The notes under the pieces were generated by a model. That model made no database searches, was not told the origin of the DNA, and saw only the letters and a list, made by a program, of their open reading frames with translations. A DNA stretch of 64,000 nucleotides, from contig NZ_FQZB01000008.1 in NCBI RefSeq assembly GCF_900141845.1, positions 124,001-188,000 on the forward strand. The letters are read 5' to 3'. Source of the DNA: Clostridium cavendishii DSM 21758 (GTDB lineage: Bacteria; Bacillota; Clostridia; Clostridiales; Clostridiaceae). Each line of letters begins with the position of its first letter. Position 1 is the first letter of the stretch. The position numbers were made by a program, and so were the translations under genes. Below are positions 56,260 to 64,000 of this stretch, in pieces.

Positions 56260-56439
56260 TTAAGAAGATTGTCTATATGATATTATTGCGCCTATAGTAG
56301 CGCTGAGAAATATACCAAGTAATATAAAAAACATACCTATGTAATTTAGAGAACCTGTCTTAAAGAAAAAATCATAAGCTAATAAGAAGCATAAACATAT
56401 AAAAATTATTATAAATAGAATAGCTATAAATTTTTTAAT
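56260..56439 (-). CDS. Probable small two-helix membrane protein with ATT start
   Basis: A 59-codon frame on the minus strand. AAGGAGG lies exactly 8 bp before an ATT codon (56439-56437) followed by AAAAAATTTATAGC. The frame has no upstream ATG, GTG or TTG. The product would be two hydrophobic helices (FIAILFIIIFICLCFLLAY and IGMFFILLGIFLSATIGA) and a polar tail YRQSS. The strong ribosome site and membrane-protein composition support a real gene with a rare ATT start; a mutated start codon is the alternative. It ends at the shared terminator at 56216-56247. Confidence 0.55.
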   Translation of the reverse strand: MKKFIAILFIIIFICLCFLLAYDFFFKTGSLNYIGMFFILLGIFLSATIGAIISYRQSS

Positions 56440-56544
56440 TTTAAAAACCTCCTTTATACTAATTTAGTATAACCAAAACTAAAAAAGCTATTCTTATTAA
56501 TTGATTATAAGTATAGGGGTAGTAGCTTCCCAGTATAGCTTACT

Positions 56545-56660
56545 TTTAAAATAAAAAATAAGAACAGTGACTAAAAAGCCACTGTTATTATATAAACAGT
56601 AACCTAAGACTAAAGTCTTAGTACTACTGGTAGCGAGAAGGTTGTCCTACAGAAATAACA
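56545..56660 (-). ncRNA. Candidate structured small RNA upstream of agr system 2
   Basis: On the minus strand, a segment unusually GC-rich for this window (about 56600-56655, containing CTTCTCGCTACCAGTAG) includes the hairpin TAAGACTTTAGTCTTA. It is followed by a clear terminator: AACAGTG / CACTGTT (56563-56586) and then CTTATTTTTTATTTT. No coding frame is seen. An independent small RNA gene is plausible. I do not recognise it as a known RNA family. Confidence 0.4.
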
Positions 56661-56919
56661 AAACTTCATACTTTATAATATTTAAAAAGCTTAATATATG
56701 ACACTAAAAATTAGAGATTTTAAGAATAAATTTGTCAGTTTAAAATAATAAAAATTTAACAGTGAACATTTTTGTAAAAAAATGTAACAAAATATCGTTT
56801 GTTATAAAAAACGACATTTTTAGTACATAAATATAGAAAAAATTATCAAAATGTGATAAAAATAAGTATATAGAGAAAATATGAAAAACTTTTGAAAAAT
56901 TTATAAATGGAGGGTTACG
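56661..56919. other. agrB2 upstream region
   Basis: AT-rich, no gene. It contains the motif at 56796-56814 shared with the region downstream of the agr2 regulator, and presumably the agr2 promoter. Confidence 0.5.
56796..56814 (+). promoter_or_regulatory. Candidate agr2 regulator site before agrB2
   Basis: CGTTTGTTATAAAAAACGA, an inverted repeat with CGTTT/AAACG arms. Nearly the same sequence, CGTTTAGTACTAAAAAACGA, lies at 59763-59782 before a small peptide gene. Shared by the two promoter regions of the locus, it is a good candidate for binding by the LytTR regulator at 59038. Confidence 0.55.
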
Positions 56920-57522
56920 GTGGAATCAATAACTAGTAACTTAGCAGTTAAAATTTGTACTATTAAAAATGGAGATGATTTAACTTATAAAAAGATTAAA
57001 TATGGACTAGATGTTATATTCATAAATATTTCTAAATTTTTGATAGTATTTTTAAGTGCATTAATCCTTGGAATATTTAAAGAGGTTCTTATATTAAGTG
57101 TAGGTATGATAGTTATTAGACGTTATGCATTTGGTGTACATGCTAAAAGTAGCTTTGTGTGCACAATCTTAACTTTTGCTATGACTATAGGAGGAGTTTA
57201 TATAGTTAAACAAATTAATTGTACAAACTATGTGTTAATAGGAGTATTTTTATTAACATCATTAATATTATCTATTTATGCGCCAGCAGATACTGAAAAA
57301 AGGCCTATAATAGGAGAGAAAAAAAGAAATAAATTAAAGCTTAAAGCTTTGGGGTCAAGTTTGGTATTATTTATAATTTGTATGTTTTTAAAAGATAAAC
57401 AAATAGCTATGTTTATTATGGTGGGAACATTAGAGGCAGCTTTAATGACAACACCATTAATATATAAAATTTTAAAAGTGAGGTATAAGAATTATGAACA
57501 ATATGAAAGAAAACTTAATTAA
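56920..57522 (+). CDS. agrB: AgrB (agr system 2)
   Basis: A 200-residue membrane protein starting at GTG with GGAGGG 5-6 bp upstream. It has the AgrB motif R-R-Y-A-F-G-V-H-A-K-S-S-F-V-C with catalytic His74 and Cys81, and five to six helices. AgrB cleaves the C-terminal tail of AgrD and forms the peptide thiolactone. Length is normal for the family, unlike the fused agrB at 45940. Its last 29 bp overlap agrD in another frame. Confidence 0.93.
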   Translation: MESITSNLAVKICTIKNGDDLTYKKIKYGLDVIFINISKFLIVFLSALILGIFKEVLILSVGMIVIRRYAFGVHAKSSFVCTILTFAMTIGGVYIVKQINCTNYVLIGVFLLTSLILSIYAPADTEKRPIIGEKKRNKLKLKALGSSLVLFIICMFLKDKQIAMFIMVGTLEAALMTTPLIYKILKVRYKNYEQYERKLN

Positions 57523-57658
57523 TTCATTAGGAGAAAAAGTATTAGATACAGTTGGAAGCATGGCAATTAAGCTTACAGAAAAAGGTGCTGAAAAGTGTTA
57601 TATGTGGGGAGGATATGAAACAGAATTTCCAATGGAATTAATTGAAGAAGAAAAATAG
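57494..57658 (+). CDS. agrD: AgrD cyclic peptide autoinducer precursor (agr system 2)
   Basis: A 54-residue peptide starting at ATG with GTGAGG 10 bp upstream, overlapping the end of agrB by 29 bp. It has an amphipathic leader (LINSLGEKVLDTVGSMAIKL), the core KCYMWGGYETEFP and an acidic tail ELIEEEK. The conserved Cys starts the thiolactone ring, predicted as a five-residue ring CYMWG; the exact ends are inferred from family precedent. The signal differs from that of system 1 (CEIWW), so the two circuits should not share a ligand. Confidence 0.9.
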   Translation: MNNMKENLINSLGEKVLDTVGSMAIKLTEKGAEKCYMWGGYETEFPMELIEEEK

Positions 57659-57730
57659 ATTTAATAAATATATAAAATATTTATAAATATGACTAAATAT
57701 GCTATTGTATTAATTAGGGGGGATATACCT

Positions 57731-59029
57731 ATGATAAATTCAATAGCATTTTTATTTATAAGTATTTTAATATTAATAACAAGTATTTATTTAATAGGCA
57801 TTATAAAACTAAGTATTAAAAATTTTGTATTAAACGTAATTATATGTACATTATTACTTGCTACATTTGCTGGGAAAACATATTTAATGTTACCTATATT
57901 TTTTATAATTATTAATATACTTTTATATATTGAGAATAAAAAGATTATAGTAAACCTAATTTCATCCATATTTGCAGTAATAATAAGTATATTTATAGAT
58001 ACTGTTCAGGTTTTTATAGTTAGAGATGTTCTTTGTATAAATTATCAAAACAACAATACTGTATACGTTATTATGCATATCACATTATTAATTGCCTCAA
58101 GCATTATAAGCTATGGTATAGGAAAAGTTATAAAAGGATTTAAATTTAATTTTAAAGATAAAAGATCAAATGGTAAAGAAAGCTTTATAGCTTTAGCTAA
58201 TGTCATATTAACAGCAGCTATTTTCTACATAATAACAATGTTAATAAGATATTATGATATGAGCGTTAATATTATGAGAATAATAACTACAATAATAACT
58301 GTATACTTAATGTTAATGTTAGCTACAAGCTATTTGTTTATGAATTTTAATAGAAAAGAACAGGAATATGAAGCAAGAATAAGAGAGTTTGAACATCTAA
58401 CTGAATATACTACGAATTTAGAAACCTTAAATACTGAGATGAGAAGCTTTAGGCACGATTATATAAACATTTTAACTTCGATGAGCGAGTACATAAAAGA
58501 TGATAATATGAAAGAACTTAGAAAATATTTTAATGAAAAAATAGTTCCACTTGGAGAAAGTTTAAACAAAAAGAATTTAAGATTTGGTCTTTTAGGTAAT
58601 ATTAAAATACCAGAGCTTAAGGGACTAATTACATCCAAGGTTATTATGGCACAAGAAAGATACATAGAGGTATTTATAGATATAAATGAAGAAGTACATA
58701 AAATAAACATGGACATAATAGATCTTTGCAGGGTTGTTGGAATAATAATGGACAATGCTATAGATTCAGCAGAGAAGTCTAAAAATAAACTAATAAAGAT
58801 TGCTTTAATAAATAAAAAAAATTCTGTTATATTTATAGTTGAGAATTCTTATGATGGTGAAGTTATTAAGCTTCATGAAATCTTTAAAAAGGGTTATTCA
58901 ACTAAGGGAGAAAACAGAGGTCTTGGATTATATAATTTAAAAAATATATTAAGTTCTTATGAGAATGTGTACTTAGACACTGTTATAAATGAAGATGAGT
59001 TTATTCAAAATATAGAGATTAAAAATTGA
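57731..59029 (+). CDS. AgrC-like sensor histidine kinase (agr system 2)
   Basis: A 432-residue protein. ATG at 57731 is chosen because AGGGGGGAT lies 7-8 bp upstream; a longer in-frame start 42 bp earlier has no site. Six or seven helices lie between ~3 and 205. The H-box is RSFRHDYINILTSM with His242, the N-box IIMDNAIDSAEKS near 340 and the G-box GYSTKGENRGLGLYNLK near 395. It is an HPK10 peptide-pheromone kinase, expected to sense the product of the adjacent agrBD. The regulator begins 8 bp after it. Confidence 0.92.
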   Translation: MINSIAFLFISILILITSIYLIGIIKLSIKNFVLNVIICTLLLATFAGKTYLMLPIFFIIINILLYIENKKIIVNLISSIFAVIISIFIDTVQVFIVRDVLCINYQNNNTVYVIMHITLLIASSIISYGIGKVIKGFKFNFKDKRSNGKESFIALANVILTAAIFYIITMLIRYYDMSVNIMRIITTIITVYLMLMLATSYLFMNFNRKEQEYEARIREFEHLTEYTTNLETLNTEMRSFRHDYINILTSMSEYIKDDNMKELRKYFNEKIVPLGESLNKKNLRFGLLGNIKIPELKGLITSKVIMAQERYIEVFIDINEEVHKINMDIIDLCRVVGIIMDNAIDSAEKSKNKLIKIALINKKNSVIFIVENSYDGEVIKLHEIFKKGYSTKGENRGLGLYNLKNILSSYENVYLDTVINEDEFIQNIEIKN

Positions 59030-59037
59030 GGTGAAGT

Positions 59038-59760
59038 ATGTTAAGGGTATATTTGTGTGAGGATAACGAAAAACAAAGAGATGTATTTAGAATATTTATA
59101 AAAGAGACTATAGCTGCAGAAAAATTAGATATGGAGCTATATTTAGTCACAGAAAATCCATATATATTGCTTAATAGTGTAAAAGAAGACCCTAAGATTT
59201 CTTTATATTTTATTGATGTAGATTTAGGTGAAGACAAAAATGGAATAAAATTTGCAGAGCAAATAAGAGAATACGATCCTAATGGGTTTATAGTATTTAT
59301 AACAACTCATGCTGAAATGTGCTATTTAACTTTTAAATATAAGGTAGAAGCTATGGATTATATAATAAAAGATAATTATTCAAGTATAAATCAAAATATT
59401 AAAAAATGCATTTTAGCTGCTAATAAAAAATATTTAAATAAGGCAAAAGAAGAAAATAAAAAGTTTGTTATAAAAAGTGATGATAGAGTAATAAAGATTG
59501 ACTATAAGGATATATTATTTTTTGAGACTACAGAAATAAAACATAAGGTAAGGTTATACTCAGTTAATAGACAGGTTGAGTTTTATTCTCAGATGAAGGA
59601 AATAGAAGAAAAACTTGATGATAGATTTATAAGATGCCATAGAGCTTTTATAATAAATAAGGATAAAGTAAAAGAAGTAGACAAGAGTAATAGATTAATA
59701 CATATGGAGGATGGACAAACTTGTTTTTTAGCAACTAGGGCATTTAAATATTTTAAATAA
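59038..59760 (+). CDS. AgrA-like response regulator, REC-LytTR (agr system 2)
   Basis: A 240-residue protein with GAGGTGAAG before the ATG. The receiver domain has acidic residues E8/D9, phospho-acceptor D60 in YFIDVDLGED, T89/T90 and K111. The LytTR domain spans ~140-238 (RVIKIDYKDILFFETTEIKH, then RFIRCHRAFIINKDKVKEVD and FKYFK at the end). In system 2 the gene order is B-D-kinase-regulator, whereas in system 1 the regulator precedes the kinase, so the two were probably acquired separately. Likely targets are the CGTTT..AAACGA sites at 56796 and 59763. Confidence 0.92.
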   Translation: MLRVYLCEDNEKQRDVFRIFIKETIAAEKLDMELYLVTENPYILLNSVKEDPKISLYFIDVDLGEDKNGIKFAEQIREYDPNGFIVFITTHAEMCYLTFKYKVEAMDYIIKDNYSSINQNIKKCILAANKKYLNKAKEENKKFVIKSDDRVIKIDYKDILFFETTEIKHKVRLYSVNRQVEFYSQMKEIEEKLDDRFIRCHRAFIINKDKVKEVDKSNRLIHMEDGQTCFLATRAFKYFK

Positions 59761-59761
59761 A

Positions 59762-59806
59762 GCGTTTAGTACTAAAAAACGAGCGTTTATTACAAAATGC
59801 GTTATT
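59762..59806 (+). promoter_or_regulatory. GCGTTT repeats, candidate agr2 target promoter
   Basis: GCGTTTA at 59762 and 59783 are exactly 21 bp apart, with GCGTTAT at 59799. The first two overlap the CGTTTAGTACTAAAAAACGA motif shared with 56796. The 21-bp period fits LytTR regulator sites. It lies ~100 bp upstream of the small peptide gene at 59868. Confidence 0.55.
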
Positions 59807-59867
59807 ATTTTTAGATTTTTTGTTATTATTATGACATCGAAATCATATTAGGAGGAAATCTAAATTT

Positions 59868-60029
59868 ATGAAAGATGCATCTATATTAATGAGTATAACT
59901 ACATCATTTATGGCTGTATTAGCTTTGTTAACTCCAATAGATATATATGTAAAAATATTTGTTTTTATAAGTTTCTCGATACTTAGTCTAGTATTTTATA
60001 AATTGTCACGAGAAAAAAGGAAACCTTAA
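59868..60029 (+). CDS. Small two-helix membrane peptide, possible agr2 target
   Basis: A 53-residue protein with a perfect AGGAGG nine bases before the ATG. It has two hydrophobic helices (ILMSITTSFMAVLALL and VKIFVFISFSILSLVFYKL) and a basic end SREKRKP. No family is recognised. It is the only gene between the agr2 regulator and a strong terminator, and has repeated GCGTTT motifs in front, so it may be the direct output of the quorum circuit, in the way AgrA directly controls small peptides in staphylococci. That parallel is inference. Confidence 0.75.
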   Translation: MKDASILMSITTSFMAVLALLTPIDIYVKIFVFISFSILSLVFYKLSREKRKP

Positions 60030-60065
60030 AAAACTATGCTTAAATTTAAAAGCATAGTTTTTTTT
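60030..60065 (+). terminator. Terminator after the small membrane peptide
   Basis: AAAACTATGCTT pairs with AAGCATAGTTTT and is followed by TTTT. Confidence 0.92.
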
Positions 60066-60328
60066 GTGAAGAAATTTATTTAAGAAAATTAACAAAGTAA
60101 TAAATTAAATAGAGAGAAAATAAAATTTAACATAGGAAGAATATTATCAGAATCTTTCATGATTATTATTACACTTATTACAATTATGTATACTATTAGA
60201 TATAAATTTTCTTAAAACCTAATATTTTTAGTTATTTAATTAATAAAGCTAGTATTTGAAACATAAAATTAATTAAATGATATGTAAAGAACGCATAATT
60301 TAATTAATTTAGGGTAAGGGGGTCTAGT
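60066..60328. other. Upstream region of the right-end DUF11 gene
   Basis: No gene. CATAATTTA at 60294-60302 fits the sigma-K -10 pattern CATAnnnTA, but no -35 element is evident at the right distance. Repeated AATTAATTAAAT stretches are present. Confidence 0.35.
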
Positions 60329-63300
60329 ATGAGTGCCTTAGAACAAATATCCTTTACTGGAAAAACAGAGTGCAATTTTGTAAGTATAGGTGGGGTAATT
60401 GATTATTATTTTGAAATAAAAAATAATACAGACAAGACTATTAAAAATGTTAACTTTCAGCCTATATTTGGTGAGGAGCTTAGTTTTGTTTCAGGCTCAT
60501 TACTTATAAATGGCGATAATCAAGAAAATTTAGTATGCAATGATGTCATAGCACTTAATAATATAGAAGCATCTGAAAAAATTACAATAAATATTTCAAT
60601 AAGACTTATTAAAAATGTCTATAATAGCAGTATCAATATGTTAGGAAGAATTAAATTTAGTAATGAAGATTCAAAAATAACTTCTATAGATGCAAAATGC
60701 AATGTAGTTAAGGTAGAGACAGTAGACTTTTTTGGAGAAGCTGGAGAAAATTTTATAGTTACAACATCTAATACTAATATAAAACTTAATGATACTATAA
60801 CTTATAAATTAACACTAAAAAATAGAGGTAATATAGGAGCTTTGGATGCTAAGTTAATTATCCCTATACCATATAATACTGTATTTGAAAAAAATAGCTT
60901 GTTTATAAATGGAGAAAAAGCTAAGAATAACCTAGTAAGGTCAGGTATACATTTTGAGAGTATAGTACCAAATGAAAATATAAATATAACTTATAAAGTT
61001 AAAGCTATAAGTATACCTAGGTTTTCAAAAATAGAAAATCAAGCCGTTTTATATTATAAGTACAAGGATAGAGAAGGTGTAAAAGCTAAGGAGCAAACTA
61101 TTTTAAGTAAAAAAGTAGTGACTAATATATATTCTCCGATTATAAATGCTTTAGATGGAAGCTTTGTAAAAACTGTAGAAAATAGTAGTTTGAAATTAGG
61201 GGATACAGTAACAATTCGCGTTTATATAAAAAACATGGGAAATTTAAAAGCTTCTAAAGTTTATATTAGCGAGAATCTACCGCAAGATTTAGAGTTTGTA
61301 AAAGGTACATTTAGTATAAATGGTGATTTACAATTAGGTTTAACCGATGTAAGAGAGATTAGGCTTCCTGATATAGAGGAAAATGGTGAGATTAAAATAT
61401 CTTATAAAGCTAAGGTTATAAGTCTTCCAAAGGATATTTCATTTTGTAATTCATCTACATTATCCTATGAGTTTGGATTTGTTAATTCTGATGAGAATGA
61501 AAGAGTTTTTTTAAGAAGTAATGATATTAACTTAAATATAATAAGTGCTGTTATACAATCAAATTCTGAAGGAATAGTTAAAACAGTAGATAAGGCTATA
61601 GCAACTATTAATGACATATTAACTTATAATATAAAGCTTAAAAACGTTGGAAATACTAAAGCGTATAATATTTTTTTCAGAGATGAACTGCCTCCAGGAA
61701 CAAATTTTGTAAAAGATAGTTTCAGGATAAATGGTATTATAAAGGATAGAGAAAATCCTAAGGATGGAGTTTTTTTAGGTTTATTAGATAATTCAAATGA
61801 AGTAGAAGTAAGTTATCAAGTGAAGGTTCTATCATTAGAGGAACCTATAAAAACGTCTAAGTGTTATTTAAAATATTCATATAAATTAGATGAGTATATA
61901 GAAGAAGTAAAAAATGTTAGTAGTTTTAGAAATGATAAAACTAAAATATCAGCAGCTTTAATAAGTCCACTATTAGAATCGTCTTTTGAAAAGTTTGTTG
62001 ATAAGGAGTCTGCAAAAATTAATGATATTTTATGCTATAGAGTTACTATAACTAATAGAGGTAACGCTAAGGCTTTTGATGTGTTTTTAAAAGAAAACTA
62101 TATTGATGGAGTACAACTTGTTAAATATAGTGTTCTTATAAATGGTGAAAGATATGGTGATATAAATTTAGAAGATAGAATCTATATAGGGGATCTTGAA
62201 GTAAATGAAAGTGTGGTATTTTCATATAAGGTAAAGATTACAGATTTTCCAAGTTCAAATCCTATAAGAAGTTTATCTAAAATTAGCTATAGCTATTTTG
62301 TAGATCATAATAGGGCTAAAATCACAAAAACTGAAATTTCAAAGGAAGCAATAACTAGAGTCAATACAGCTGTTTTAGAAGTGGCAAGTAAAGTATCTCA
62401 AAGTATAGTATCACTTTCTGATATTATAAATTGCAGATTTGTTATTTTAAATAGTGGAAATATAGATGCCTATAATATAGCATTAAGAGTAAATATACCA
62501 GAGGAGCTTTTACTTATAAATGATAAATTTAATGTTAGTACAGAAGACTATTATATTTCAGGGAATATAATAAATATAAATAAATTAGAACCAAATAAGA
62601 AATTAGATATAAGTTTTAAGCTTAAACCTATAAAAATTTCTGATAAAGAACTTAAGGTTTCATTAGATAATTCTTATGAATATAAAGTATCAGAAAAGTT
62701 AGAACCTCAAAGAGAAGAAAAAAACTTTATTATGGATGGAGTTAGTATAAAAGTACCTTTAATAGAGGGAGAGTGCTTTATAGATAAGGAGTATTTAGAG
62801 GTTTCAGAAAAAAAATTAGTAAGTTTTAGTATAAGGAATACTGGAAATTTAGATTTAAATGAAGCAAAGTTATATTTAAATTTACCTAAAAATGTTAGTA
62901 TATTAAAAAATACTGCAACTTTAAATGGTAAAAATATAAAAGTTACATTTAATAATATTATAGAGCTTTCAAGTATAAAGGCGGGGGAAGAGAACTTTCT
63001 AAGCTTTTATATAATAGCTACATCATTAGAAAATAGTAATGTGGTAAATTTGACATCTAAAATAATAGGTTCTTACTTTTTACAAAATAATAGTATATCT
63101 ATAGAAAAAGAATATGAACTAAATGAACTTAGTTTAAAGCTTATTCTAAGTTATTTAGACATAAGTTTTAAGCCTGAAGATACTACAATTTTAGTTTCAG
63201 AGAAATCTTATATGAGTATTATTATTAAAAATAAAGGAAATACAGAAGCTTTTAATGTAAAGTTAAATGAATATATAGGGGATGATATATCTGTAATAAG

Positions 63301-64000
63301 GGAGTCTCTAATATTAGATGGAGATAAGATTAAAAGTAATGCTTTAGAGGATGTAATAGATTTTGGTAATATTAAACCTCATAGAGCTAAAGTATTAAGA
63401 TATGCATTTGTTAAAAACAAAGTAGGAAGTTATGAGAATTTTAGCTTTAAAGTAAAAGCTATAGCTGATTTTTTAATAGATGATATCCTTGTTACTAAAA
63501 GCTTTTTAAAAGAAAGCGATAGTATAAATGTTGAAGAAGTGAAGATAGAACCTATGATGAGCGCGGATAAGGAATATATATTAAAGAATGATGTAATAAC
63601 TTATTCGGTTAATATTTTAAATGAAGGGACACTACCATTAACAATCTTCTATCAAGATAAAAATCCCCAAGGGCTAATATTTATAAATGATTCAGTAAAG
63701 ATAAATGGTAATTGTATTAAAGAAGTAGAGCCAAGTATAGGGTTTAACGCTGGAATACTGAAGCCTGGTGAGTTTATGTGCATAACTACTAGATACAGCT
63801 ATAAAAGAGTTTATAATAGCGTCAATATAGAAAACCAAGCTATAATAACCTATGGTTATTACAGGGATAACTTTAAATCTAATATATTAAAGAAAAAGTC
63901 TTCAAATATTGTAAGCTTAGAAGCTAAAATAAGTACATTTAAAGATTTTTCAATAGAAGAAATTATAGATGTATCAGGTATAAAACCAGCTATTAAGGAA
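60329..64000 (+). CDS. Giant DUF11-type repeat protein (partial, runs off right edge)
   Basis: ATG at 60329 with AAGGGGG 6-8 bp upstream opens a frame of at least 1,224 codons with no stop to the right edge. It begins MSALEQISFTGKTECNF, without a signal peptide. Repeating units of ~130-140 residues carry DUF11 features: VDKAIATINDILTYNIKLKN, then VGNTKAYNIFFRDELPPGT, FVKDSFRINGI and a YQVKVLS strand. Units recur throughout the visible part. It is related to, but clearly different from, the left-end protein (more Lys, Glu and Ile, fewer Thr and Ser). The C terminus is unseen. Likely another structural component of the same surface assembly. Confidence 0.88.
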   Translation, partial: MSALEQISFTGKTECNFVSIGGVIDYYFEIKNNTDKTIKNVNFQPIFGEELSFVSGSLLINGDNQENLVCNDVIALNNIEASEKITINISIRLIKNVYNSSINMLGRIKFSNEDSKITSIDAKCNVVKVETVDFFGEAGENFIVTTSNTNIKLNDTITYKLTLKNRGNIGALDAKLIIPIPYNTVFEKNSLFINGEKAKNNLVRSGIHFESIVPNENINITYKVKAISIPRFSKIENQAVLYYKYKDREGVKAKEQTILSKKVVTNIYSPIINALDGSFVKTVENSSLKLGDTVTIRVYIKNMGNLKASKVYISENLPQDLEFVKGTFSINGDLQLGLTDVREIRLPDIEENGEIKISYKAKVISLPKDISFCNSSTLSYEFGFVNSDENERVFLRSNDINLNIISAVIQSNSEGIVKTVDKAIATINDILTYNIKLKNVGNTKAYNIFFRDELPPGTNFVKDSFRINGIIKDRENPKDGVFLGLLDNSNEVEVSYQVKVLSLEEPIKTSKCYLKYSYKLDEYIEEVKNVSSFRNDKTKISAALISPLLESSFEKFVDKESAKINDILCYRVTITNRGNAKAFDVFLKENYIDGVQLVKYSVLINGERYGDINLEDRIYIGDLEVNESVVFSYKVKITDFPSSNPIRSLSKISYSYFVDHNRAKITKTEISKEAITRVNTAVLEVASKVSQSIVSLSDIINCRFVILNSGNIDAYNIALRVNIPEELLLINDKFNVSTEDYYISGNIININKLEPNKKLDISFKLKPIKISDKELKVSLDNSYEYKVSEKLEPQREEKNFIMDGVSIKVPLIEGECFIDKEYLEVSEKKLVSFSIRNTGNLDLNEAKLYLNLPKNVSILKNTATLNGKNIKVTFNNIIELSSIKAGEENFLSFYIIATSLENSNVVNLTSKIIGSYFLQNNSISIEKEYELNELSLKLILSYLDISFKPEDTTILVSEKSYMSIIIKNKGNTEAFNVKLNEYIGDDISVIRESLILDGDKIKSNALEDVIDFGNIKPHRAKVLRYAFVKNKVGSYENFSFKVKAIADFLIDDILVTKSFLKESDSINVEEVKIEPMMSADKEYILKNDVITYSVNILNEGTLPLTIFYQDKNPQGLIFINDSVKINGNCIKEVEPSIGFNAGILKPGEFMCITTRYSYKRVYNSVNIENQAIITYGYYRDNFKSNILKKKSSNIVSLEAKISTFKDFSIEEIIDVSGIKPAIKE

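Noticed and set aside
1..64000. tRNA, rRNA, conjugation genes, a ParA/ParB pair or a neurotoxin gene
   Set aside because: I looked for their typical motifs or gene sizes and found none supported in the window; they may lie elsewhere on the replicon.

Overview
The window is very AT-rich, uses Shine-Dalgarno sites close to AGGAGG, and is full of families typical of Clostridium sensu stricto: AgrB/AgrD, PadR with DUF2812, BlaI with a BlaR-type M56 protease, SPOCS/DUF3794, DUF1659 and DUF2922. A replication initiator gene (23.5-24.8 kb) sits among many copies of an 18-bp iteron near TTATCACTAGATTACTCA, with a DnaA box and AT-rich DNA beside it. This points to part of a large clostridial plasmid. 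The species cannot be read from the sequence. Two very long reading frames run off the window, one at each end.

Region by region. (1) 0-12.8 kb: a giant DUF11-repeat protein (minus strand, open at the left edge), a second large DUF11-like protein, a protein joining one DUF11-type unit to a C-terminal SPOCS-like domain, and a small SPOCS-like protein. None has a visible signal peptide. (2) 13-20.4 kb: PadR with two DUF2812 paralogues, a TraB-type lipoprotein, an acyltransferase, a DUF1659/DUF2922 pair, a TPR glycosyltransferase and a small unknown protein. (3) 19.9-25.6 kb: the replication region, with a long membrane protein and more than 1 kb of gene-free iteron DNA on each side of rep. (4) 26-36.3 kb: an amplified ABC export locus with three homologous FtsX-type permeases and two almost identical ATPases, each unit closed by the same hairpin, then a CDP-alcohol phosphatidyltransferase. 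(5) 37.1-43.6 kb: a module bounded by 19-bp inverted repeats, with a secreted Kelch-like protein, BlaI, BlaR-like M56 and a C1-peptidase-like/lectin-like/Kelch protein that has lost its catalytic Cys and His. (6) 43.6-52.2 kb: Uma2, DUF1361, agr system 1 (agrB and agrD in one open frame, then response regulator and kinase) and an ABC-2 transporter. (7) 52.3-56.4 kb: PadR/HAAS pair, M1 peptidase, a cytochrome-b5-like lipoprotein with a His-rich membrane protein. (8) 56.5-60.1 kb: a candidate small RNA, agr system 2 (agrB, agrD, kinase, regulator) and a 53-residue membrane peptide. (9) 60.3 kb to the end: another giant DUF11-type protein.

Main inferences. The DUF11/SPOCS/glycosyltransferase set could encode a plasmid-borne spore-surface structure, because its members lack export signals while SPOCS domains occur in clostridial spore-envelope proteins; this is not proven. 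The two agr circuits each have a distinctive repeated motif at their promoters. In system 1 the autoinducer precursor is continuous with its processing protease, which is the most unusual single gene here. Bla-type operators with identical 16-bp spacing tie the Kelch gene to the BlaI/BlaR pair.
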